Source: UBA4656 sp002405525 (lineage in GTDB: Bacteria; Pseudomonadota; Gammaproteobacteria; Xanthomonadales; Ahniellaceae). From it: a DNA stretch of 24,853 nt. A program made the translations under genes and the position numbers. The stretch spans positions 1 through 24,853 of the forward strand of contig DAIMGT010000059.1 of NCBI GenBank assembly GCA_036723735.1, read 5' to 3'. This document shows positions 13,810 through 22,429 of this stretch, in pieces (position 1 is the stretch's first letter; every line of letters starts with the position of its first letter). The notes under the pieces were generated by a model. It saw only the letters and a program-made list of their open reading frames with translations. It did not search any database and was not told the origin of the DNA.

Positions 13810-14703
13810 TCAGTCGCCGATTCCCGGAACCGGAAGCGCGCGTGCGCGCGGCAGGCGGGCGGGATCGAAGTCGAGGCAGGCCAGCGCCAGCGCTGCTTCC
13901 GGACTCCGCAGGTCGCGGAATGGCACCAGCGGCCAGCCGAGGAAGGCGAGCGCGGCGCGCAGTGCCGGCATCGGGTCGCGTGGATCGATTGCCAGGCTGC
14001 CAGACGACTTGCCCAGCTTCGCCCCCGCCGCATCGACGGCCAGCGGCAGATGGAAATAGTCCGGGGTCGGCAGCCCGAGCAGCCGCTGCAGCAATAGCTG
14101 CCGTGGCGTGGAGTCCAGCAGGTCGGCGCCGCGCACCACCTCGTTGATACCCTGCGCGGCGTCGTCGACCACCGCGGCCAGTTGGTAGGCCGGCCAGGAA
14201 TCGGCGCGCCAGATCACGAAGTCGCCGACCTCTTGCGCGAGGTCCTGGCAGTAGCGGCCCTGCACCGGGTCGTGGAAGCAGATCGATCCGGCGGGGGCGC
14301 GAAGGCGGTAGGCCGGGGTGCGCGCGGCGTCGGATGGAACGACGCACGCGCGGTGGATCGCGTCGGCGCCGAGGTCGCCACGGCTGCAGCGGCACTCGAA
14401 TGCGGCGCCTGCCGCCAGCAGCCGTTCGAGCGCCGCGCGGTAGAAAGGGATGCGCTGCGACTGGTACTCGATGGGCTCGTCGGAGGCCATGCCGAAGTCG
14501 CCGAGGGTTTCGATGATGCGCACGGCCGCGCCGGGCACCTCGCGCCGGGGATCGAGATCCTCGATGCGCACGATCCAGGTGCCGCCGGCGACCCGGGCGC
14601 GGACCCAACTGCCCACCGCGGCGACCAGCGAGCCGAAATGCAGGTCGCCGGTAGGCGATGGGGCGAAGCGACCGCGGTAAGGATGGGTGCCGCCCGGCAT
14701 CAT
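13810..14703 (-). CDS. gluQ: Glutamyl-Q tRNA(Asp) synthetase
   Basis: A 297-residue, truncated GluRS-like enzyme without an anticodon-binding domain. It attaches glutamate to queuosine at the wobble position of tRNA(Asp). Motifs are RGRFAPSPTGDLHFGSLVAA (the HIGH-type loop), RIEDLDPRREVPGA, WPAYQLAAVVDDAAQGI, EVVRGADLL, YFHLPL and KLGKS at about 229-233 in place of KMSKS. The zinc region keeps CRC at 104-106 and C120, but the tyrosine expected four residues before the last cysteine reads isoleucine. Starts ATG 14703 and 14700 are adjacent; a GGGAA upstream favours 14703. The frame reaches back to 14805 into the divergent promoter region. Confidence 0.93.
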   Translation of the reverse strand: MMPGGTHPYRGRFAPSPTGDLHFGSLVAAVGSWVRARVAGGTWIVRIEDLDPRREVPGAAVRIIETLGDFGMASDEPIEYQSQRIPFYRAALERLLAAGAAFECRCSRGDLGADAIHRACVVPSDAARTPAYRLRAPAGSICFHDPVQGRYCQDLAQEVGDFVIWRADSWPAYQLAAVVDDAAQGINEVVRGADLLDSTPRQLLLQRLLGLPTPDYFHLPLAVDAAGAKLGKSSGSLAIDPRDPMPALRAALAFLGWPLVPFRDLRSPEAALALACLDFDPARLPRARALPVPGIGD

Positions 14704-14752
14704 TGCGAAATTCCCGTCAATTGCGTACGCCGATCGCGATTGCCTGTTGCGG

Positions 14753-14779
14753 TTGAAAAGCAACACGCCGACCCGACAT
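14753..14779 (+). promoter_or_regulatory. Heat-shock (sigma-32) type promoter of htpX
   Basis: TTGAAA (14753-14758) and CCCGACAT (14772-14779) are 13 bp apart. This fits the sigma-32 pattern CTTGAAA, 13-15 bp, CCCCATNT closely. The next gene is htpX, a heat-shock member in E. coli. The transcript start would be near 14787. Confidence 0.5.
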
Positions 14780-14843
14780 AGTGCGCAGGCCGTCCCACCA
14801 CCCACGCGTGCGGCCCGAACGACCCACCAGGAGCCAAGGCACC

Positions 14844-15710
14844 ATGATGCGGATCATCCTCTTCCTCGCCACCAACCTCGCGGTGATGGTGGTTGCGTCC
14901 ATCGTGTTCAATCTGCTGGGCCTGAGCAAGTTCACCGCGCAATACGGGGTGGACTACGGCGGGATGCTCGTGTTCTGCGCGCTGTTCGGCTTCGGCGGCG
15001 CTTTTATCTCGCTGGCGCTTTCGAAGTGGATGGCCAAGCGCGCCACCGGCGCCTACGTGATCGAGCAGCCGCGCAACGAGATGGAAGCATGGCTGGTCGC
15101 CACTGTCCGGCGCCAGGCCGAGAAGTCCGGCATCGGGATGCCCGAGGTCGCGATCTACGACGCGCCGGAGATCAACGCCTTCGCCACCGGCATGAACCGC
15201 AACAATGCGCTGGTCGCGGTCAGCACCGGCTTGCTGCGGCAGATGGATCGCCGTGAGGTCGAGGCCGTGCTGGCCCACGAGGTCGGTCACGTCGCCAACG
15301 GCGATATGGTGACCCTGACCCTGATCCAGGGCGTGGTGAACACCTTCGTGATGTTCTTCGCGCGGATCATCGGCAACCTGATCGATCGCGTAGTGTTCAA
15401 GAACGAGGAGGGCCCGGGCATCGCTTATTTTCTGAGCGTGTTCGTGCTCGAAGTCGTTTTCGGCATCCTGGCGTCCTTCGTGGTCGCGTGGTTCTCGCGC
15501 CGTCGCGAGTTCCGGGCCGACGCCGCGGGCGCCGCGCTGGAAGGCCGCGAGGCGATGGTTTCGGCGCTGGCGCGGCTGAAGACCGCGCACGAACCATCGA
15601 CTCTGCCGAAGGAGATCGCCGCGTTCGGAATCAGCGGCGGCATCGGCCGGTTGCTGGCGAGTCATCCGCCGCTGGAGGAACGCATCGAGGCCCTGCGCCT
15701 GGCGGCCTGA
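14844..15710 (+). CDS. htpX: Membrane zinc metalloprotease HtpX
   Basis: A 288-residue M48-family inner-membrane protease that degrades misfolded membrane proteins alongside FtsH. It starts MMRIILFLATNLAVMVV, as the E. coli protein does, from ATG 14844 with AGGAG 10 nt upstream. Hydrophobic segments are near 4-24, 40-58, 156-180 and 194-216. The zinc motif HEVGH is H145-H149, and the third ligand is E222 in RREFRADAAG. SHPPLEERIEALR near the C-terminus is conserved. It diverges from gluQ-RS behind a sigma-32-like promoter and ends at a strong hairpin, so it is probably monocistronic. Confidence 0.96.
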   Translation: MMRIILFLATNLAVMVVASIVFNLLGLSKFTAQYGVDYGGMLVFCALFGFGGAFISLALSKWMAKRATGAYVIEQPRNEMEAWLVATVRRQAEKSGIGMPEVAIYDAPEINAFATGMNRNNALVAVSTGLLRQMDRREVEAVLAHEVGHVANGDMVTLTLIQGVVNTFVMFFARIIGNLIDRVVFKNEEGPGIAYFLSVFVLEVVFGILASFVVAWFSRRREFRADAAGAALEGREAMVSALARLKTAHEPSTLPKEIAAFGISGGIGRLLASHPPLEERIEALRLAA

Positions 15711-15734
15711 CTGATCCGCTGTTCCGTGCTTGCA

Positions 15735-15767
15735 GACAGCCCGGCCCCGGCCGGGCTGTCGCTTTCG
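15735..15767 (+). terminator. Hairpin terminator after htpX
   Basis: GACAGCCCGGCC (15735-15746) and GGCCGGGCTGTC (15749-15760) form a perfect 12-bp stem, followed by GCTTTCG. It lies 24 bp after the htpX stop and separates htpX from the convergent fimX-like gene. Confidence 0.75.
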
Positions 15768-15867
15768 GGGCGGCTCGATACGGCGTCGCGCGTGCGGGTC
15801 CGGCGGCTGATCGGTGGAACGCGCCGCGCTCCGCTGCTGCGCGGAACGCCTCGCGTCCGCGCCGCGC

Positions 15868-17925
15868 TCAATGACTGAAGTCGTAGGACATCGTCCGCTC
15901 GGGCTCCTGCAGAAACCTGCCCTGGACGAAGTTGACGCCGCAGCCGAACAGGATGGACATGCTGGCTGCGTCCTCGACGAACTCGGCGACGGTGAGCTTG
16001 CCCGCGGCATGCGCCTGGTCGCAGATCTGTCGGATGCGCTGCTGATTCTCGCCGTTGCGCGGCAGGTCGGCCATGAACGTGCGGTCGACCTTTAGGTACC
16101 GGCAATCGAGGTGCTTGAGCAGCTGGAAGCTGTTGATCCCGGCGCCGAACTGCTCGACCGCGAAGCCGGCGTGCAGCTGCGCGAGGCCCTTCTGGAACGC
16201 TCGAACCGGCTTCAGATTGGTGGTGACGATGCTTTCGGGCATCTCGAACACCAGGCGGCTTCCGGACACCCGGTTCGCCTTCAGCTGGGCCGCGAGCCAA
16301 GGCAGCAGCGTCGCGTCCTCGATGGTGGGCACCGTGATCTTGACAAACAGCACGGTGCCGCGCCGGGCTCGTTCGCGCTCGGCGGCGGTTCGCACGACCG
16401 CGTCGACGACCCAGCGGTCGATCTCCGGCAGCAGGCCGTTCTTCTCCGCCACCCGCATGAACTCACTGGGCGCCAGTTCGCCCTCGGCAGAGGGGAGGCG
16501 CAGGAGGGCTTCGTAGAATTCGCCCTCCACCCCGTGCAAGCTCACGATCGGCTGGAACAGCAGAACGAAGCCATCCTTGTCCAGCGCGGTGCGGATTTCT
16601 CCCAGGCGCCGACTTTCCGCCGCCACGGCCGCCTTGTCCTGTGCGCCGGGGTCGTGGACCTGGACCCGGTTGCCGCCGGCGTCCTGCGCCTCCTGCAGCG
16701 CGCGCGCCGCGGCGGCAAGGATTGACTCCGCGTTCGCGATGCGTTCACCCACCAGCACGGCCCCAATGCTCACCGGCAGCGGCAGCGAACGGCCCCCGGC
16801 CTCGATGATATGGCCTTCGAAGCCGCGGCGCAGCGCGTGCGCGACCCGCACGGCTTCATCGTGCGAACGGCGCCGCAACAGCAGCATCAGCGCGTTGTCG
16901 GCGAAGCGCGCCGCCACGTCATCGGGTCCGGCCACCGCGCGCACGCGCTCGGCGAGGTCGGCGATCACGAGGTCGGCATTGCCCAGGCCCACCGCGTCGA
17001 TCACCGATCGCCAGTGGTCGGGTTCGACGTACAGCAACGCGATGTCATTGCGCCCCTCGGCGGCTTCGCTGACCGCGCTGTCGAGCTCGCGCAGCAGGTG
17101 CTGGCGGTTGCGCAGGCCGCTGACGAGGTCGGTGTCCGGCGGCGGGGCGGTGGCCGACTGCTGCCGGCGCAGGGTGATCTGCTGGCAGGGTTCGCCCTCG
17201 AAGGTGGCGGCGGCGAACTCCATTACCGCGTCGAATGCGGTGGCGTCTGATCTTCGGCCCTTGATGACCAGTTGCGCGGGCGGCTTCTCTCCCTTCGACA
17301 GCTTCTTCAGCAGCGCCTTGAAGCCGTCCGCCGCCTCTGATGCGATGATGTCGAGGATCGGCGTGCCCTCGATTTCCTCGAAGTCGGTGAAGCCGAACAG
17401 CTCGAGATAGGCGCGGTTGGCGCGCACATGCATGCCTTCGTGCACGAACGCGATCGGGTCGCGCGAGGAGTCGAGCAGCGCGTCGCAGCGGCGCTCGCTC
17501 TCCTTGAGGGCGGCGTCGAGCCGACGCAGCGCGCGGCGGCAGCCGAGGTCTTCCACTTCCCGCCGCACCACCGCGGCCAGGTGATCCGGCGCGCCGCGCA
17601 GCGCCAGTGCGCGGACCCGATCCTGCAGCGCCTGCATCGCCGCCTGGTCGTCCAGCGCGGCGACCAGGGCGATGACCGGGCAATCACGGCTGGCCTGCTC
17701 GACCAGCTGTACCGCGTCGGCCGGGGTGGCGATCCGCGAGCGCGCGTCGGCGAGCAGCAGGTCGACGTCTTGCGCTGCGAGCGCTGCGGCCAGCGCGTCG
17801 CGCGAGTCCGCGCGCTGGGCGCGCACCGGCACCCCGGCGGTGCGCAGCAAACTGACCACCTGCTCAGCTTCCTCGGCCGAGTCTTCGACCAGCAGCAGGC
17901 GGATGATCGGGTCTTTCTTCGGCAT
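15868..17925 (-). CDS. fimX: FimX-like REC-PAS-GGDEF-EAL protein (degenerate c-di-GMP effector)
   Basis: A 685-residue cytoplasmic protein from ATG 17925, with GGGAGG upstream. Domains in order: a receiver (IRLLLVEDS; E14/D15 and acceptor-position D60), PAS at about 145-250 (LLDSSRDPIAFVHEG), a GGDEF domain reading FADNA at 341-345, and EAL from about 445. The EAL domain keeps LLFQPIVSL and the EAL triplet (472-474), but the DDFG metal pair is EQFG (E591, Q592) and the usual Asn position reads VKIT. Both enzymatic activities are therefore probably lost, while c-di-GMP binding may remain. Domain order and length match Pseudomonas and Xanthomonas FimX, which act with PilZ and PilB in type IV pilus assembly. 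No pilus gene is in the window, so FimX is the best call rather than certain. Confidence 0.8.
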   Translation of the reverse strand: MPKKDPIIRLLLVEDSAEEAEQVVSLLRTAGVPVRAQRADSRDALAAALAAQDVDLLLADARSRIATPADAVQLVEQASRDCPVIALVAALDDQAAMQALQDRVRALALRGAPDHLAAVVRREVEDLGCRRALRRLDAALKESERRCDALLDSSRDPIAFVHEGMHVRANRAYLELFGFTDFEEIEGTPILDIIASEAADGFKALLKKLSKGEKPPAQLVIKGRRSDATAFDAVMEFAAATFEGEPCQQITLRRQQSATAPPPDTDLVSGLRNRQHLLRELDSAVSEAAEGRNDIALLYVEPDHWRSVIDAVGLGNADLVIADLAERVRAVAGPDDVAARFADNALMLLLRRRSHDEAVRVAHALRRGFEGHIIEAGGRSLPLPVSIGAVLVGERIANAESILAAAARALQEAQDAGGNRVQVHDPGAQDKAAVAAESRRLGEIRTALDKDGFVLLFQPIVSLHGVEGEFYEALLRLPSAEGELAPSEFMRVAEKNGLLPEIDRWVVDAVVRTAAERERARRGTVLFVKITVPTIEDATLLPWLAAQLKANRVSGSRLVFEMPESIVTTNLKPVRAFQKGLAQLHAGFAVEQFGAGINSFQLLKHLDCRYLKVDRTFMADLPRNGENQQRIRQICDQAHAAGKLTVAEFVEDAASMSILFGCGVNFVQGRFLQEPERTMSYDFSH

Positions 17926-18005
17926 CTCGCGCCTCCCGGGAGCCCCGCCTTGTACCCGAAAGCGGAGAGCTTTTCCACTATGCAACAAACAGTTCCGGCA
18001 TTTTC

Positions 18006-19010
18006 CTAAAGCGGAACCTTGTACGGCGCTCCAGCCGTTTCGCGGACCAGTCGCGGCACCAGGTAGCCCGGCAGCGAGCGCCGGAGGGCCGCCTGCAGGG
18101 TGAGTGCCGCGGCGTCGTCGACCGCGAAGTGGGCGGCGCCGGCGACGCGGTCGAGCTGATGCAGGTAGTACGGCAGCGCGCCTTGCGCGAACAGTCCTTC
18201 CGAGAGCGCGACCAGCGCGGCCGCATCGTCATTGACCCCGCGCAGCAGCACGGACTGGTTGAGCAGAGTGGCGCCGGCGGCGCGCAGCGCGGCGAAGGCC
18301 CGCGCGGTGCCGGCGTCGAGTTCGTTCGGATGGTTGGCATGCAGCACCACCACCAGAGGCACGTGCAATTCCTCGATCCAGCGAAGGAGGCCGGCATCGA
18401 CCCGGTCAGGCAGGACCACCGGCAGCCGGGTATGGACCCGCAGCCTGCGGACGTGCGACAAGCGACGCAGTCCGTCGGACAGTTCGTTCAGCCGCCCGTC
18501 CGACAGCGACCACGGGTCGCCGCCCGAGAGCAGGACCTCCTCGACTTCGGGGTGTGCCGCGAGCCAGGCCAGCGCGCCGTGCCAGCGGTCGGTCGCGGCT
18601 CCCTCGTCGGCGTAGGGAAAGTGGCGGCGGAAGCAGTACCTGCAGTGCACCGCGCAGCTGCCGGTGGCGACCAGCAGCGCGCGACCGGAATACTTGTGCA
18701 GCACGCCGGGCGCCGCGCGGCTGGCGAGGTCGCCCACCGCGTCGACACCGTAGCCTTCGACCACGTGATCCTCCTCGGCCAGCGGCAGGACCTGGCGCAA
18801 CAGTGGATCGAGCGGGTCGCCGCGCCGCATGCGGGCCAGAAAGGCGCGCGGCACGCGCATCGGGAAAGGCCGCAAGGCGTCGTCCGCAACCGCCGGACGA
18901 GACGGCGCGAGGGCAAGCGCGGCGAGCAGTTCGTTCGGATCGCTGATTGCCTCGCGCCATTGACGCTGCCACGGTATCGAATGCGCTGCGGCCGGGGTTG
19001 CGGTTATCAT
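18006..19010 (-). CDS. epmB: EF-P (R)-beta-lysylation pathway lysine 2,3-aminomutase EpmB
   Basis: A 334-residue radical-SAM and PLP enzyme that converts lysine to (R)-beta-lysine, which EpmA then attaches to EF-P Lys34. The iron-sulfur motif is C119, C123 and C126 in GSCAVHCRYCFRRHFPY. The SAM-contact region is EVLLSGGDPWSLSD. LVVVLHANHPNEL and LLNQSVLLRGVND are further aminomutase landmarks. The probable PLP lysine lies in the final residues APYKVPL. It starts at ATG 19010; an adjacent in-frame GTG at 19013 is possible. It is divergent from efp with about 96 bp between, which strongly supports the assignment. epmA is not in the window. Confidence 0.94.
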   Translation of the reverse strand: MITATPAAAHSIPWQRQWREAISDPNELLAALALAPSRPAVADDALRPFPMRVPRAFLARMRRGDPLDPLLRQVLPLAEEDHVVEGYGVDAVGDLASRAAPGVLHKYSGRALLVATGSCAVHCRYCFRRHFPYADEGAATDRWHGALAWLAAHPEVEEVLLSGGDPWSLSDGRLNELSDGLRRLSHVRRLRVHTRLPVVLPDRVDAGLLRWIEELHVPLVVVLHANHPNELDAGTARAFAALRAAGATLLNQSVLLRGVNDDAAALVALSEGLFAQGALPYYLHQLDRVAGAAHFAVDDAAALTLQAALRRSLPGYLVPRLVRETAGAPYKVPL

Positions 19011-19106
19011 CACGGACTTCCCGGCTCGTCCGGGACCTCGTTTTGAGCCTGTCCCTCCAGTCTAGCCGTTCCGTCGGGGCGGCTTCCCAGCCCCCGGAGT
19101 TTCCGC

Positions 19107-19673
19107 ATGGCCGCCTACGGCATGAATGACGTCAAGAACGGGATGAAGATCATCGTTGACGGCTACCCGTGCACGATCATCGACACCGACTACGTCAAGC
19201 CCGGCAAGGGCCAGGCGTTCACCCGCGTCAGGTACCGCAATCTGAAGACCGGACGGGTGGTCGAGATGACCATGAAGTCGACCGACTCCGCCGAAGCGGC
19301 CGACGTGGTCGACACCGACATGGAGTTCCTCTACTCGGACGGCGAGTTCTACCACTTCATGCACCCTGAGACCCACGAGCAGCTGGCGGCGGACGCCGCC
19401 GCGATGGGCGAGGCCTCGAAGTGGCTCAAGGGCAACGAGACCTGTGTGGTCACGCTCTGGAATGGCGCGCCGCTGACGGTGGCTGCGCCCAACTTTGTCG
19501 AACTGCAGATCGCGGAGACCGACCCCGGCGTGCGCGGCGACACCTCCGGTGGCGGCGGCAAGCCGGCCAAGCTGGAGACCGGCGCGGTCGTCCGGGTGCC
19601 GCTGTTCGTCGGGCAGGGCGAGACGATCCGGGTCGACACCCGCACCGGCGAATACGTTTCGCGGGTGAAGTGA
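19107..19673 (+). CDS. efp: Elongation factor P
   Basis: A 188-residue translation factor that relieves ribosome stalling at polyproline. The three beta-barrel domains are present. The tip loop carrying the modified residue reads VKPGKGQAF with K34, as in EF-P that is beta-lysylated. VRYRNLKTGRVVEMTMKS follows. Domain 3 has TGAVVRVPLFVGQGETIRVD then TGEYVSRVK. The EF-P signature lies near VELQIAETDPGVRGDT. ATG 19107 has GGAG 7-8 nt upstream. It is divergent from epmB and 37 nt ahead of mtaD, so read-through into mtaD is possible. Confidence 0.98.
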   Translation: MAAYGMNDVKNGMKIIVDGYPCTIIDTDYVKPGKGQAFTRVRYRNLKTGRVVEMTMKSTDSAEAADVVDTDMEFLYSDGEFYHFMHPETHEQLAADAAAMGEASKWLKGNETCVVTLWNGAPLTVAAPNFVELQIAETDPGVRGDTSGGGGKPAKLETGAVVRVPLFVGQGETIRVDTRTGEYVSRVK

Positions 19674-19710
19674 AGTCGGCGCGGCGCACGGTGGACCCAG
19701 GACGCACGCG

Positions 19711-21045
19711 ATGAGCGCGCCGCCGCCCGCCGCGATCGACCTGCTGATCGAGGCAGCCTGGGTGGTTCCGGTGGAGCCGCACGGTGCAGTCCTCGAGCGG
19801 CACGCGGTGGCGGTGGACGCCGGGGTGATCGTCGCCGTGCAGCCGGTCGAGCCGGCGAGACGCTCTTTTGCCCCGCGCGAGCGGGTGACGCTGGCCCACC
19901 ACGTCCTGTTGCCGGGCCTGGTCAACGCCCACGTCCACAACCCGATGACGCTGATGCGCGGGCTGGCCGACGACCTGCCGCTGAAGGAATGGCTGGAGAG
20001 CCACATCTGGCCGGCGGAGGCGCGCGCCATCGGGCCCGAGTTCGTCCGCGATGGCGTGGAGCTGGCGGTCGCCGAAATGCTGCGCGGCGGAACCACGGCG
20101 TGCAGCGAGAACTACTTCTTCCCTGACGTATGCGCGTCCACCTATCGCCGTCTCGGCTTCCGCGCCCTGGTCGGGCTGCCGGTGATCGAGTTCCCGAGCG
20201 CGTGGGCGCGCTCGCGCGACGAGTACTTCGACAAGGCGACGGCGGTACACGACGACTACCGCCGCGACCCGCTGGTGCGGACCTGTTTCGCACCGCATGC
20301 GCCTTACACGGTGTCGGACGCGAGCTTCGAACGTATTCGCATGCTGTCCGACCAGCTCGACGTGCCGGTTCACCTGCACCTGCACGAGACTGCCGGCGAG
20401 TGCGACGACGGGCGTCGGGAGCACGGGGTGCGCCCGCTGCAGCGCATTCAGGGTCTCGGATTGCTGAATGACCGTTTGATCGCGGTCCACATGACCCAAT
20501 TGGGTGACGCGGAGATCGAGACCTGCGCACGCGCCGGCGCTTCGATCGTGCACTGTCCGGAGAGCAACCTGAAGCTCGCCAGCGGGTTCTGCCCGGTAGC
20601 GAAGCTCATCGCCGCCGGGATCACCGTGGGCCTCGGCACCGACGGGTGCGCCAGCAACAACGATCTCGACATGTTCGGGGAGATGCGCACCGCCGCGCTG
20701 CTGGCCAAGGGCGTGGCGGGTGACCCGCGCGCGCTGGACGCCCCGTCGGCCCTGCGGATGGCGACCCTGGGCAGCGCACGCGCCATGGGCATCGGCGACC
20801 GGGTGGGGTCGATCGAGCCCGGCAAGCAGGCGGACCTGGCGGCGCTGCGGCTCGATGCGGTTGACTCGATGCCGTTCTATCACCTCGCCTCGCAGATCGT
20901 GTACGCCGGCAACCGTCGTGACGTCAGCGACGTCTGGATCGGCGGGCGGCGCCGCCTGCGGGACGGCGCGTTGGTCGACCTGGACCCGGACGCACTGCGC
21001 GCGAAAGCCGCGCGCTGGCAGTGCTTCCTGGCGGGCAACGCGTGA
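19711..21045 (+). CDS. mtaD: TRZ/ATZ-family amidohydrolase, probable 5'-methylthioadenosine (SAH) deaminase
   Basis: A 444-residue metal-dependent amidohydrolase. The metal site is visible as H74 and H76 in VNAHVHNPMTLMRG, with HLHLHET and the aspartate of GLGTDGCASNNDLDMF. The C-terminal beta-sandwich segment PGKQADLAAL is typical. Members with NPMTLMRG and WP.EA deaminate 5'-methylthioadenosine or S-adenosylhomocysteine. In Pseudomonas, from memory, PA3170 next to ubiG is an MTA deaminase. SAH is the by-product of methyltransferases such as UbiG, its neighbour here, which fits. Chlorohydrolase or cytosine-deaminase activity are less likely. ATG 19711 has AGGA 9 nt upstream, and ubiG follows after 14 nt. 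Confidence 0.87.
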   Translation: MSAPPPAAIDLLIEAAWVVPVEPHGAVLERHAVAVDAGVIVAVQPVEPARRSFAPRERVTLAHHVLLPGLVNAHVHNPMTLMRGLADDLPLKEWLESHIWPAEARAIGPEFVRDGVELAVAEMLRGGTTACSENYFFPDVCASTYRRLGFRALVGLPVIEFPSAWARSRDEYFDKATAVHDDYRRDPLVRTCFAPHAPYTVSDASFERIRMLSDQLDVPVHLHLHETAGECDDGRREHGVRPLQRIQGLGLLNDRLIAVHMTQLGDAEIETCARAGASIVHCPESNLKLASGFCPVAKLIAAGITVGLGTDGCASNNDLDMFGEMRTAALLAKGVAGDPRALDAPSALRMATLGSARAMGIGDRVGSIEPGKQADLAALRLDAVDSMPFYHLASQIVYAGNRRDVSDVWIGGRRRLRDGALVDLDPDALRAKAARWQCFLAGNA

Positions 21046-21059
21046 TTGCCGGAGGAAGC

Positions 21060-21767
21060 ATGAGCGCGCAGCGCAATTTCGATCCGGCCGAACTGCAGCG
21101 CTTTGCGGCGCTGGCGCCGCGCTGGTGGGACCCCGACGGCGAGTCCCGCCCCCTGCACGACCTCAACCCGGTGCGGGTCGATTACATCGCTGCGCGCTGC
21201 CGGCTCTCGGGAGCGCGCGTCGCCGACGTGGGCTGCGGCGGCGGGCTGCTGTCGGAGGCGCTCGCGGCGCGCGCCGCACAGGTCACCGGCCTCGACCTCG
21301 GCGGCGAGGTGATCGAGGTCGCGCGCCTGCACCTCCTCGAGTCGGGCCTGCGGGTCGATTACCGCCAGGAGGCGGCCGAGACGCACGCCGCCGCGCAGCC
21401 AGAGCATTACGACGTCGTGGCGTGTATGGAGATGCTCGAGCACGTGCCCGATCCCGGCTCGGTGGTTCGCGCCTGCGCGTCGATGCTCAGGCCCGGAGGG
21501 CAGGCGTTCTTCTCGACCCTGAACCGCACGCCCGCCGCCTTCGCTGCGGCAATCGTGGGTGCGGAGTACCTGCTGAGGTTGCTGCCGCAGGGTACGCACG
21601 ACTGGTCGAAGTTCATTCGGCCGAGCGAACTGGCTCGCGCGCTGCGCGATGCGGGGCTCGTCGTACGCGACATCCGCGGCCTGCGCTACGACCCGATCAT
21701 GCGCCGGGCCTGGCTGGTCCAGGACACGTCGGTCAACTACCTCGTGCACGCAGGGAAGCCGCAGTGA
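21060..21767 (+). CDS. ubiG: Ubiquinone biosynthesis O-methyltransferase UbiG
   Basis: A 235-residue SAM-dependent methyltransferase for both O-methylations of ubiquinone. N-terminal ARWWDPDG.SRPLHDLNPVR (about 19-39) is characteristic of UbiG. Motif I is VADVGCGGGLLSEALA at 54-69, then GLDLGGEVIEVAR and DVVACMEMLEHVPDP. LRPGGQAFFSTLNRTP and GTHDWSKFI with the amphipathic membrane-contact helix AAAIVGAEYLLRLLP complete the picture. ATG 21060 has a strong GGAGGA upstream. The stop overlaps mupP as GTGA. Confidence 0.95.
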   Translation: MSAQRNFDPAELQRFAALAPRWWDPDGESRPLHDLNPVRVDYIAARCRLSGARVADVGCGGGLLSEALAARAAQVTGLDLGGEVIEVARLHLLESGLRVDYRQEAAETHAAAQPEHYDVVACMEMLEHVPDPGSVVRACASMLRPGGQAFFSTLNRTPAAFAAAIVGAEYLLRLLPQGTHDWSKFIRPSELARALRDAGLVVRDIRGLRYDPIMRRAWLVQDTSVNYLVHAGKPQ

Positions 21768-22429
21768 ACGGCTCGCTGCGGGTGGAGGCGGTTCTTCTCG
21801 ACCTCGACGGGACATTGGCCGACACCGCGTCCGACCTCGTCGCAGCGGCCAATCGCTGCCTGGTGGAATGGGGCCGCGAGCCTGCGCCCGAGGCGCTGCT
21901 GCGTCCGCAGGTGTCCAAGGGTGGCGCTGCGATCCTGCGCGCGGCGATGCCTGACTGGGATTCCGACGACCGCGCGCCGCTGGATCGTTTCCTCGCCCTC
22001 TATCGCGAGCGGATCTGCGAGCACACCCGACTGTATGACGGGGTCGCCGAACTGCTCGCGCGGATCGAGGACGCGGGCAAAGGATGGGGCATTGTCACCA
22101 ACAAGCCGTGCTGGCTCACCGTGCCGCTGCTCGATGCGCTCGGGCTGCGTGGCCGGCCCGGCGCGCTGGTCTGCGGCGACACACTGCCGCAGCGCAAGCC
22201 CGATGCCGCGCCGGTGCTGCATGCCTGCCGCGAACTGTCGGTGCGCGCCGCGCACACCGCGCTGGTCGGCGACGATGCGCGCGACATCGAGGCGGCGCAC
22301 AACGCGGGCGCGCTGGCTGTGCTGGCCGACTGGGGATACGGCGGCTGCGAGGCCGCGGCCAGTCACCCCCGCGTCGCACGCGCGACGCGGCCGCTGGACC
22401 TGTTGCCGCTGCTGGGACTGGCGTCGTGA
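21764..22429 (+). CDS. mupP: HAD phosphatase, probable N-acetylmuramic acid 6-phosphate phosphatase MupP
   Basis: A 221-residue HAD phosphatase with the nucleophile motif LLDLDGTLADT (D13, D15), GIVTNKP, KPDAAPVL with the lysine of motif III, and VGDDARDIEAAHNAG. It is often annotated as phosphoglycolate phosphatase (Gph). In Pseudomonas the HAD gene directly after ubiG is MupP, which dephosphorylates MurNAc-6-P in cell-wall recycling, so gene order favours MupP. The substrate cannot be decided from sequence alone. The start is GTG 21764 in a GTGA overlap with ubiG, and the end overlaps the next gene by GTGA. Confidence 0.82.
   Translation: MNGSLRVEAVLLDLDGTLADTASDLVAAANRCLVEWGREPAPEALLRPQVSKGGAAILRAAMPDWDSDDRAPLDRFLALYRERICEHTRLYDGVAELLARIEDAGKGWGIVTNKPCWLTVPLLDALGLRGRPGALVCGDTLPQRKPDAAPVLHACRELSVRAAHTALVGDDARDIEAAHNAGALAVLADWGYGGCEAAASHPRVARATRPLDLLPLLGLAS

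Noticed and set aside
17940..17990. Sigma-54-type promoter upstream of the fimX-like gene
   Set aside because: GG and GC elements are present on the minus strand, but their spacing is 11 rather than the strict 10 bp.
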